This document shows, in pieces, positions 8,024-14,950 of a stretch of DNA of 64,000 nucleotides. The translations under genes were made by a program, and so were the position numbers. How positions within the stretch are numbered: the stretch's first letter is position 1; each line of letters begins with the position of its first letter. Under the pieces are notes generated by a model. That model saw only the letters and a list, made by a program, of their open reading frames with translations, was not told where the DNA came from and did not search any database. The stretch comes from DASQHW01 sp038238245 (GTDB lineage: Bacteria > Actinomycetota > Acidimicrobiia > IMCC26256 > PALSA-610), in contig JBBRXX010000010.1 of the NCBI GenBank assembly GCA_038238245.1, positions 1-64,000 of the forward strand. Reading direction: 5' to 3'.

Positions 8024-8844
8024 GACAACCCCTTGCGATAGACGAAGTAGACGCTGCTGACGCGGCCACCCAACCGCGCGTACGGGACGATCGGTCCGAC
8101 CCACGTGACTTCGATGCTCGACCGACCCCGGGCGCGCAGCTCGTGGAGTGCGCCGACCAGAGCGGGAGTGCCGGCGCCGCGACCGATGAGGTCGGGTCGG
8201 GACGCAACGGGACCGAGAAAGCCCACACGATTGACCTCGAACGCGCAAAACGCGCTGATGCCTTCGTGATCGCGAGCGATGACGAGGTTGCCCTTTTCGA
8301 GCGCGCGTAGCACTTCGGCCTTCCAGTTCGGCCAGTGCGTCGCCATGAACGTCGCGATCTCGTCGCGATCGGCGGGCACGGCCGGCGTATGGCCACCCGG
8401 ATCCTCGGTGATCGTCGTGAGATCGATCGTCATGTCGAAGTTCACCTCGACGCGCGTGTAGTGGTGGCGCTCGAGCAGGCAGAGCAGGGCCGTGTCGGTG
8501 CTCGGCACGCCCGGCCACAAGAAGAACGGTCCGTCGGCGCCGGTCGTGATCGCCGCGTGCCCTCGGGCGCGCGCGTCGGCATGCGCCGCGTGCAGGAGCG
8601 CGTGTCCGTGACCCCGGCCGCGGGCGTCGGGGTCGACGACGAGAAGCCGCAGGTGAGCGCCGTGATCGCTTTCGACCGTTGCGACCACGCCGACGGCCGG
8701 GTCACCGCGAACAACTGCGGGTTGCTCGGGGTTGAAGAGCGCGCCGTCGAGCTCGTCGACCGAAGGGAAGTCGGGAACGCCCCGCCGGCACAGCTCCGCG
8801 ATCGCCCGCAGCGCCGAACGGTCGAGTGCCGGCTGCTCCGTCAC
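8020..8844 (-). CDS. GNAT-family acetyltransferase with two GNAT-like halves
   Basis: 274 residues. The N-terminal half contains LLVVDPDARGRGHGHALLHAAH (about 70-91), the acetyl-CoA-binding R/Q-x-x-G-x-G/A motif. The C-terminal half looks like a second GNAT fold (FCAFEVNRVGFLGPVA..PDLIGRGAGTPALVGAL). Such tandem GNATs acetylate small amines or sugars. The GTG start overlaps the kinase stop by GTGA, and its own stop overlaps the GH20 start in the same way. The genomic setting suggests a role in amino-sugar metabolism, for example acetylating a hexosamine, but this is inference. Confidence 0.75.
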   Translation of the reverse strand: MTEQPALDRSALRAIAELCRRGVPDFPSVDELDGALFNPEQPAVVRGDPAVGVVATVESDHGAHLRLLVVDPDARGRGHGHALLHAAHADARARGHAAITTGADGPFFLWPGVPSTDTALLCLLERHHYTRVEVNFDMTIDLTTITEDPGGHTPAVPADRDEIATFMATHWPNWKAEVLRALEKGNLVIARDHEGISAFCAFEVNRVGFLGPVASRPDLIGRGAGTPALVGALHELRARGRSSIEVTWVGPIVPYARLGGRVSSVYFVYRKGLS

Positions 8845-9863
8845 GATCCGACGGTACCTTGCATCGACGCGAGCAGGGCGAGCTGCGCGCGAGCGCGGTC
8901 GCGGTTCTGATCAGGTCGTGTCGTGCGGTAGTAGACGTCACCCATGATGAAATCGGTCAGGAACCGGAGCGCCTGCTCGTAGGTGATCAGCGCGCCGGCG
9001 ATCTCGAGCGCGTCGTCTTCCGCAGTGCCGGTTGTCAGTGCCGGCGCCACGCCCGCGCGGTAGCCGTCGAGGATCGCGCGCACCAGCAGCGGGTCGGCGA
9101 CGTTGCGTGCGGGATCCGGATCGTCCTCGGCGGCGACCGTTGACGCGCTGCGCAGGAGGTCGCCGACGTCCCAGAACCAGGCCGTCGGCATGACCGTGTC
9201 GAGATCGACGAGACAGATCGCTTCGTCATCGCGAAACAAGACGTTGGCGAGTTGCGCGTCGTTGTGCGCGACCCGCGACGGGAGGCGCTCGACGAGCTCG
9301 TCGGCAACCGCCGCGAGCCGCGAGCTTGCGAGCGCACGGTCGATGTCGGCCCCGACTCCCTCGACGCGACCGAACGGATCTGTCGCGACGGCCTCGCGGA
9401 GCCGCACCAGCCGGCGCGTGAGATCGTGGAAATGCGGGATCGTCTCGGTGAGGCGTGTGGGCGCGAGATCGGCAAGGCCCGCGTGGAAGCGTCCGAGCAG
9501 GTGCGCGGCCGACGCCACGTGTACCGGTGTCACATCGACGCACGCGTCGCCTCCGGGCACGCGGTGCCATGCGCGCCACGTCTCCTCGGCGTCCATGACG
9601 ATCCAGCCACCCGATCGGGCGGCAACGAGCTCGGGCACGAACCGGCCACCGAGGTGCGCCGACACGGTCGCAACATTCTGCATGAGCGAGCGCGGGTCTT
9701 CGAAGGTCGAACGATTGATCCGCTGCACCACGTAGTCATCGCCATGCGTGGTGACGAGGTACGTTTGGTTGATGAGGCCGGTGCCGAACGGCGCGACCGT
9801 CTCGACCGGCGCGGAGAGCACGAACTGCGCCGCGACGCGCTGCACGGTCCCGGCGTCGATCAC
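8841..9863 (-). CDS. APH/choline-kinase-type phosphotransferase, possible N-acetylhexosamine kinase
   Basis: 340 residues of the aminoglycoside phosphotransferase superfamily. The glycine-loop region is PFGTGLINQTYLV (about 26-37). The catalytic loop is AHNDAQLANVLF (H200, D202, N207), and the metal-binding DLD is near residue 220. The N-terminal GTGLINxTY pattern is also seen in NahK-like N-acetylhexosamine 1-kinases, which belong to this superfamily. Next to a sugar nucleotidyltransferase and a GH20 enzyme, a hexosamine kinase role is plausible but not proven. It is linked by GTGA overlaps to both neighbours. The GTG start at 9863 is set by the overlap with the upstream stop. Confidence 0.75.
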   Translation of the reverse strand: MIDAGTVQRVAAQFVLSAPVETVAPFGTGLINQTYLVTTHGDDYVVQRINRSTFEDPRSLMQNVATVSAHLGGRFVPELVAARSGGWIVMDAEETWRAWHRVPGGDACVDVTPVHVASAAHLLGRFHAGLADLAPTRLTETIPHFHDLTRRLVRLREAVATDPFGRVEGVGADIDRALASSRLAAVADELVERLPSRVAHNDAQLANVLFRDDEAICLVDLDTVMPTAWFWDVGDLLRSASTVAAEDDPDPARNVADPLLVRAILDGYRAGVAPALTTGTAEDDALEIAGALITYEQALRFLTDFIMGDVYYRTTRPDQNRDRARAQLALLASMQGTVGS

Positions 9864-10654
9864 GGCTGAGCCGCACGCACGGCCGCGACGTCTTCCGGGT
9901 AGGTCATGCCGATGCACGCCTCGTCCGACCGCAGGACACGCACGGTCGTCCCGCTTTCGATCATCAGCTCGACCGCGTCGGGCAAGTACACCTCGACCTC
10001 GGGGTCGCTCGCGCCGAGCTCGGCAACCGCCGCGGTGAGCCCCTCGAACACGGTCGCTTGGAAGCCCCACGTGTTCATCGAGACGATCTCGTCGCCGCGC
10101 AAGACGTCGACGGACGTTGCGGTCCGGAAGTGCAGTCCGCCACCCTTCTCGACACTTCCCTCGCGTACGTCGACGAGGACGCCGGCCTCGTCGATCGTGA
10201 GCAGGGCCCGCGACTCTGGCCGCGAACCGACGAGCGTCCGATCGAGGCGGAACCCGACGACCGCGTGCTCGCACGCATGGGCGTCGTGCAGGTGCGTCGC
10301 GAGCAACGAGAACGCGCCCGCGGGATAGAGATCATCGGCATTCACGACCACGAGTGGTCCGCCGACCTCGTCCTTGGCGGCGAGCACGGCATCGGCAGTT
10401 CCCCGGGGCTGCCGTTGCACCACGAGCGCGACCGGGATCGCCGTCGCGCCCATGCCTTCGACGCGCGCACGAAACAACTCCTCGATCGCCGGCCGAACCA
10501 CGATCACGGCCTGCTCGATGCCGGCATCCGCCGCCCGCCGGATCAACACATCGGTGATCGTGGAACCGTCGTCGCGAACCGCGACGAGTTGCTTCACTCC
10601 TCCGAAACGCGTGGCCCGCCCGGCAGCGAGTACCACGAGGCTCGAGCCCGTCAT
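9860..10654 (-). CDS. Sugar-1-phosphate nucleotidyltransferase
   Basis: 264 residues with an NTP_transferase fold. The N-terminal signature VVLAAGRATRFGGVKQL (about residues 7-23) is the LAAGxxxRxxxxKxL nucleotide-binding loop. VVVNADDLYP near residue 105 gives the metal-binding Asp. It lacks the C-terminal left-handed beta-helix of GlmU, so it is a simple pyrophosphorylase. It heads the four-gene GTGA-coupled chain with the kinase, GNAT and GH20. In the inferred pathway it would activate a hexosamine-1-phosphate to a UDP (or other NDP) sugar. Nucleotide preference is unknown. Confidence 0.8.
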   Translation of the reverse strand: MTGSSLVVLAAGRATRFGGVKQLVAVRDDGSTITDVLIRRAADAGIEQAVIVVRPAIEELFRARVEGMGATAIPVALVVQRQPRGTADAVLAAKDEVGGPLVVVNADDLYPAGAFSLLATHLHDAHACEHAVVGFRLDRTLVGSRPESRALLTIDEAGVLVDVREGSVEKGGGLHFRTATSVDVLRGDEIVSMNTWGFQATVFEGLTAAVAELGASDPEVEVYLPDAVELMIESGTTVRVLRSDEACIGMTYPEDVAAVRAAQP

Positions 10655-10722
10655 GGCTCCATCATGCCGACACGACTGCCGCTGCGGAACGATCCAGCGA
10701 CCGCATCGATACGCTTGCGCAG

Positions 10723-11337
10723 GTGACGGGCGGATCGATCGACATCGTGCTCTTCGACCTCGGAGGCGTGCTGATCGACTTCGGTGGCGTCGGCCCGATG
10801 AAGGAGCTCGCCGGGATCGAAAACGACGATGAACTGTGGCGGCGCTGGCTCACGTGCCGCTGGGTTCGCAGCTTCGAACGTGGGCACTGCTCCATGGAGG
10901 ACTTCGCGACCGGCGTGATCGGCGACTGGGGACTCCCGATCGAACCACAGGCGTTCCTCGACGCCTTCCGGGCCTGGCCGGGCGGCCCACTCCCGGGAGC
11001 CCAAGCACTCCTGGAGCACGTGCAACACAGGTTGCCCGCGGGCTGCCTGAGCAATACCAACTCCTTGCACTGGCAGGACAACTACGCGCGCTATCCGATC
11101 CTCGACGCGTTCGACTTCACGTTCCTGTCGTTCGAGCTCGGCTACGTCAAGCCGGACCAGGAGCTGTTCGACCACGTCGCGGACCTGCTTCCCTCGCCTC
11201 CGAGTCGCGTCCTGTTCCTGGACGACAACTCGCTCAACGTCGACGGGGCTGCCGCCGCCGGCTTCACCGCGATTCAGGTCCGAGGGGTAGACGAGGCACG
11301 TCAGGCACTCGTCGCGATCGGCGTCCTCGACGCATAG
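10723..11337 (+). CDS. HAD-superfamily hydrolase
   Basis: 204 residues. HAD motif I is DIVLFDLGGVLID (Asp nucleophile near residue 10, followed by LGGVL instead of the second Asp-containing DxD; the pattern DLGGV is common in the YihX-like subfamily). Motif II is SNTN at about 111. The motif III lysine lies in ELGYVKPDQELF, and motif IV is VLFLDDNSLNV. It most resembles haloacid-dehalogenase/alpha-D-glucose-1-phosphatase (YihX-like) phosphatases. GTG start at 10723. It diverges from the sugar nucleotidyltransferase (68 bp apart), so a sugar-phosphatase role is possible but unproven. Confidence 0.8.
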   Translation: MTGGSIDIVLFDLGGVLIDFGGVGPMKELAGIENDDELWRRWLTCRWVRSFERGHCSMEDFATGVIGDWGLPIEPQAFLDAFRAWPGGPLPGAQALLEHVQHRLPAGCLSNTNSLHWQDNYARYPILDAFDFTFLSFELGYVKPDQELFDHVADLLPSPPSRVLFLDDNSLNVDGAAAAGFTAIQVRGVDEARQALVAIGVLDA

Positions 11338-11360
11338 CCACGCAAGCTCGGGCGCTCGCT

Positions 11361-11819
11361 TCAGCTCTGTCGCGCTCGCAGATCGCCGAGGACCTCGTCC
11401 GCGAACGCGTTGACGTCGCCGACCGTGTACGCCTTGCGGATCACGCCGTCCGCGTCGATGAGGTACGCGATCCGTTTGGCGAAGTGCACCTTGTCCGTGC
11501 CCGGATCTCGTGTGCCGTACTCGACGCCGACCTGTTCGTCGTTGTCTGCAAGGAGACGAAACGGGAAGTCGAATTTCTCGCGAAATGCCTTGTTCTCAGC
11601 CGGTGTATCGAAGCTGATGCCGAGGATCTCGCAACCCAGCGCGTCGAACTCCTGGGCCTGGTCACGCAGGCCCTTTCCCTGAATCGTTCAACCGGGGGTA
11701 TCAGCCTTCGGATACCACCACAACAGCACCCAGCGTCCGCGCTGGTCGGAGAGCCGCACGGGATTGCCGTCCTGGTCCGGCACGGTGAAGTCGGGAGCGG
11801 TGGTGCCTTCCGAGAGCAT
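11361..11819 (-). CDS. Selenocysteine-containing BCP/PrxQ-type peroxiredoxin (in-frame UGA at catalytic position)
   Basis: 152 residues when the in-frame TGA at 11690-11688 is read as Sec44. Before it the protein reads MLSEGTTAPDFTVPDQDG...WWYPKADTPG, and after it TIQGKGLRDQAQEF, FPFRLLADND, YLIDADGVIRKAY, a complete BCP/PrxQ peroxiredoxin. In the family the motif is TPGCT with the peroxidatic Cys exactly where UGA stands. The usual resolving Cys five residues later is Lys, so this would be a 1-Sec enzyme or use Cys63 or a partner thiol. It would reduce peroxides in the cytosol. ATG 11819 overlaps the thiolase stop (TGATG), so translation is coupled. A pseudogene or sequencing error is the alternative. 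The hairpin after UGA and a second such gene at 32685-33305 argue against it. Confidence 0.85.
11654..11690 (-). promoter_or_regulatory. Candidate bacterial SECIS element of the peroxiredoxin gene
   Basis: UGA is at 11690-11688. After 14 nt comes a perfect 7-bp stem (GGGCCTG with CAGGCCC, 11673-11667 and 11660-11654) closing a six-base loop CGUGAC. The loop begins 22 nt after UGA and has G then U at positions 2-3. Bacterial SECIS hairpins bound by SelB lie directly downstream of UGA, and the loop in E. coli fdhF has a GU at about this distance. The DsbA-like gene has a similar hairpin. Confidence 0.7.
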
Positions 11820-13027
11820 CAGACCGTCGCCTTCTCGAGGATGTGCACGCCGCACGCCGACCCGAGCCCGATGACGTGCGTCAGCCCGACCTTGGCGCCT
11901 TCGATCTGACGGTCGCCGGCCTCGCCACGCAGGTGCGTCGTCACCTCGAACACGTTCGCGATCCCCGTGGCACCGATCGGGTGACCCTTGGAGATCAGAC
12001 CACCGCTCACGTTCACCGGAATCTTGCCGTCGCGCCACGGACCGCGCTCGTCGATGAACTTGCCGGCCTCGCCCGGCGCGCACAGCTGCAAGTTGTCGTA
12101 GTGGATCAGCTCGGCCGTCGCGAAGCAGTCGTGCAGCTCGACGAGATCGAGGTCCTGCGGATCGACGCCCGCCGTTTCGTAGGCTTGCTTGGCGGCGTTG
12201 CGGGTCAGCGTGTTGACATCGGGCTGTACCTGCGCGCGCTCGGTCCACGGGTCGGTGGTCAACACCGACGCGCTCACCTTCACCGCGCGGTCCTGTTGCT
12301 CCTTCGACAGCGTGCGGAGCTTCTCCTCGCTCACCAGCACGACCGCCGCGGCACCGTCGGTGTTCGGGCAGCACATCAGGAGGGTGTTCGGATACGACAT
12401 CATTTCCGCGTCCATCACTTCTTCGAGCGTGAACGGCTTCTGGTAGTGCGCGAGCGGGTTGAGCGTCGAGTGCATGTGGTTCTTCTCTGCGACCTTGGCG
12501 AACTGCTCGAAGTCGACGCCGTCGTGCTCGTAGGCATACTCCATGCCCGCCTGCGCGAACACGCCCGGCATGAGCCCGGTTCCGAGCAAACCCTCGACCT
12601 GCATCACCGAGCCGTACCGGCCACTCGGCTCGTACACCTTGCGGCCGCGCTCACCCTTGCCCCCCGCGCCCAGCAGACCGCCCTTGCCCATCTGCTCGAC
12701 ACCGACCGCGAGGCCCATGTCGGCCTCGCCGGCCTTGATCGTGAGCAGCACCGTGCGAATCGCGGTGGCACCGGTCGCGCATGCGTTCGCGACGTTGTAG
12801 ACCGGGATGCCGGTCTGACCGATCTGCTTCTGGAGCTGCTGACCGACGCCGGCCTGGGCGTTGAAGAGGCTGCCGCAACCGAGCACGTCCATGTCCTGGA
12901 TCGTGACGCCGCCGTCCTTCATCGCCGCCAGCGCCGCTTCGCTTGCAAGGTCGATCAAGTCCTTGTCGGTGTGCCGACCGAACTTCGTCATATACGTACC
13001 GATGATCCAGACGTTGTCTTGGCTCAT
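11819..13027 (-). CDS. Thiolase-superfamily (SCP-x/lipid-transfer type) acyl-CoA protein
   Basis: 402 residues. Nucleophile Cys83 is in VANACATGATAI. ELHDCFA near residue 300 (the HDCF variant of thiolase NEAF) and GGLISKGHPIGATG near 340 supply the His, with a late Cys in GSACGVHILEK. The HDCF variant is characteristic of SCP-x/Ltp-type thiolases, which cleave or condense branched or steroid acyl-CoAs, usually with a DUF35 OB-fold partner. That partner gene precedes it with an ATGA overlap. Its own TGA overlaps the ATG of the selenocysteine peroxiredoxin gene. Start ATG 13027. Expected in fatty-acid or sterol side-chain metabolism. Confidence 0.85.
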   Translation of the reverse strand: MSQDNVWIIGTYMTKFGRHTDKDLIDLASEAALAAMKDGGVTIQDMDVLGCGSLFNAQAGVGQQLQKQIGQTGIPVYNVANACATGATAIRTVLLTIKAGEADMGLAVGVEQMGKGGLLGAGGKGERGRKVYEPSGRYGSVMQVEGLLGTGLMPGVFAQAGMEYAYEHDGVDFEQFAKVAEKNHMHSTLNPLAHYQKPFTLEEVMDAEMMSYPNTLLMCCPNTDGAAAVVLVSEEKLRTLSKEQQDRAVKVSASVLTTDPWTERAQVQPDVNTLTRNAAKQAYETAGVDPQDLDLVELHDCFATAELIHYDNLQLCAPGEAGKFIDERGPWRDGKIPVNVSGGLISKGHPIGATGIANVFEVTTHLRGEAGDRQIEGAKVGLTHVIGLGSACGVHILEKATV

Positions 13028-13440
13028 GATGCGCCCTTTCCTGAGGCGGGCTCGAACGCGAATGCGATGGCTTCGGTGCCGTCGTCGTCGGTGCCGGCGA
13101 CGAACGTCGTGAGGCGTACGGCCATGCCGAGCTTGACGTGCTCGGGATCGGGCGACACGTTGGCGAGGTTCGACTTGACCACACCACCGCCGTCGAGGTC
13201 GATCAGCGCCGACACGTACGGCGCGGGCACGCCCGGCACGGTGCGGTGCACGATCGTGAACGATCGAACCTTCCCGGTGCCGGCAAGCTTCTTGCGCCGG
13301 AACTCGGTGCCACCGCTCTTCGCGTCGGCGTTGCGACGATCGAAGTACAAGGCGCCGGATTCGGTCGACTCCCACGCTGCGAGATGCGGTTCGCCGTCAC
13401 CCACGACGAGATAGTTGACGATCGGGATCTGCTTGCCCAT
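13024..13440 (-). CDS. DUF35-type OB-fold partner protein of the thiolase, without zinc-ribbon cysteines
   Basis: 138 residues. The N-terminal part (about 20-50: HLAAWES.ESGALYFDRRNAD) occupies the place where DUF35 proteins have a rubredoxin-like zinc ribbon, but none of the four cysteines is present. The C-terminal part (VRSFTIVHR..PGVPAPYVSALIDLDGG...GMAVRLTTF) is the OB-fold that in relatives binds acyl-CoA and completes the thiolase or hydratase active site. The ATG at 13440 has GGAGGT six bases upstream, better than the in-frame ATG at 13452. It overlaps the thiolase start by ATGA. It probably forms a complex with the thiolase. Confidence 0.7.
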   Translation of the reverse strand: MGKQIPIVNYLVVGDGEPHLAAWESTESGALYFDRRNADAKSGGTEFRRKKLAGTGKVRSFTIVHRTVPGVPAPYVSALIDLDGGGVVKSNLANVSPDPEHVKLGMAVRLTTFVAGTDDDGTEAIAFAFEPASGKGAS

Positions 13441-13616
13441 GCGCACCTCCACGACGAGTGTGGGCAGGCTATCTCGGCCCGCGACGACGGGCGCGGGCGA
13501 CCCAAAGGACCGTCGCCGAGCGTCGTTCGCCTCCCGGGCACGAGATGCCGCTCACCACGACCGGCGCCGACCGGGCGCGCACCTGCTGCGCGCTGTCGGA
13601 GTAATTTCGTGGCCGA

Positions 13617-13698
13617 GCGAGCGTGGCGGAACTGGCATACGCGCCGGGTTTAGGTCCCGGTCTCGAAAGAGGTGGGAGTTCGAGTCTCCCCGCTCGCA
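13617..13698 (+). tRNA. tRNA-Leu (anticodon UAG)
   Basis: Acceptor arm GCGAGCG pairs perfectly with CGCTCGC (13691-13697), discriminator A at 13698. The anticodon stem CCGGG/CCCGG carries loop TTTAGGT (anticodon TAG), there is a class II long variable arm (TCTCGAAAGAGGT), and the T arm GGGAG-TTCGAGT-CTCCC. The 3' CCA is not encoded. It reads CUN leucine codons. It stands alone between the DUF35 gene and the sulfotransferase. Confidence 0.95.
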
Positions 13699-13830
13699 CG
13701 ACGAGGCCTTCACCGTTGTGGACCAAACGGGAGTGGGTCAGTTCGAATCGACGCACAGATCGGCAGTTATAGCTGTTCGGTCACGCGCTTTCGCCGGCGA
13801 CCTTGACGCGGTTTGCGCCAAGCTTGCCCC

Positions 13831-14766
13831 ATGGGCGAGCTCCGGCGGTATCACAGCTTCGGCTTCGACAGCTTCCGCTGGAAAGGCTTCCGGTTCCGGC
13901 CAGGCGACATCGTCATCAGCACGCCCGCAAAGTCCGGCACGACATGGATGCAGATGATGTGCGCGCTCCTGATCTTTCAAGAGACGTCGCTCGATCAACC
14001 ACTCACGAGAATCTCGCCCTGGCTCGAGGCGCTCACCGAGCCACTCGACTCGGTGCTTCGCACACTCGACGAGCAGACGCACCGGCGCTTCATCAAGGCG
14101 CACCTCCCGTTCGACGGACTCCCGCGCGATTCCCACGCGAAGTACATCTGCGTGGGTCGCGATCCGCGCGACGTTGCCGTGTCGTGGATGCATCACGAAG
14201 CGAACATCGACGTCGAGCGCTTGATCAATCTCCGCGCCGACGCCGTCGGCCTCGACGATCTCAAGGAGCTGCCGCCCCTTCGAGAGCTGCCGTCCGATCC
14301 GCGAGAGCGTTTCTGGTATTGGATCGACGAGCCTGCCGGCAGGACCGCGCCGTCCAGTCTCGCGTCGACGTTGTATCACCTCGCGACGTTCTGGTCGGAG
14401 CGAGCAGAAACGAGTGTCGCGTTCTTCCACTACGGCGACATGTCACGCGATCTCGACGGCGAGATGCGGCGGCTGGTGGCATTTCTCGAGATCGACGTGC
14501 CCGGCGCGAAGTGGGATGGACTCGTCGAGGCTGCATCCTTCGCCAACATGCGTGCGCGCTCGAAGGAGCTCACGCCGGAGGTGACGACGGGCCTCGTGAA
14601 GGCGGACATGTTCTTCCGTCGAGGCTCATCCGGTGAGTGGCACGAGTTCATCCAGACCGATGACGACCAGAAGCACTACGAGGCGCGTGTCGCTGAGCTC
14701 GCCGATCCCGATCTCGCGCACTGGGTGCACTCCGGTTGGGCCGGAGGCCGACCGGACGTCGCGTAG
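13831..14766 (+). CDS. PAPS-dependent sulfotransferase
   Basis: 311 residues. The 5'-phosphosulfate loop STPAKSGTTWMQMM (about residues 30-43) matches the cytosolic sulfotransferase PKSGTTW signature. The 3'-phosphate motif is YICVGRDPRDVAVSWMHH (about 105-122). A late RRGSSGEWHEFI replaces the usual RKGxxGDWKxxF motif that contacts PAPS and the dimer interface. All three support transfer of sulfate from PAPS to an alcohol or amine. ATG 13831 chosen. An in-frame TTG 18 bases upstream is weaker. The acceptor is unknown. It could sulfate a lipid or an exported glycan, given the GT-C gene that follows. Confidence 0.85.
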   Translation: MGELRRYHSFGFDSFRWKGFRFRPGDIVISTPAKSGTTWMQMMCALLIFQETSLDQPLTRISPWLEALTEPLDSVLRTLDEQTHRRFIKAHLPFDGLPRDSHAKYICVGRDPRDVAVSWMHHEANIDVERLINLRADAVGLDDLKELPPLRELPSDPRERFWYWIDEPAGRTAPSSLASTLYHLATFWSERAETSVAFFHYGDMSRDLDGEMRRLVAFLEIDVPGAKWDGLVEAASFANMRARSKELTPEVTTGLVKADMFFRRGSSGEWHEFIQTDDDQKHYEARVAELADPDLAHWVHSGWAGGRPDVA

Positions 14767-14950
14767 GAACGGTGAATCGTGCGCATCTATCTCCACGAGC
14801 TGAAAGGCATCGACGGAACCTGGCAGCTCCTCGCCGTCCGCGGTCAGCCCTGATTCTTCGTGCGCCGGCACGCAGCGATGAAGGCGCGCCCGGCCCCGAC
14901 CGGACGCCGCATCGAAACCGTCACGCGAGGATCTGTCCGCGCTGTCGGAG

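Noticed and set aside
11361..11690. Peroxiredoxin seen as a broken pseudogene
   Set aside because: Only one in-frame UGA exists, exactly at the catalytic position. A downstream hairpin fits SECIS, and a second gene shows the same pattern.
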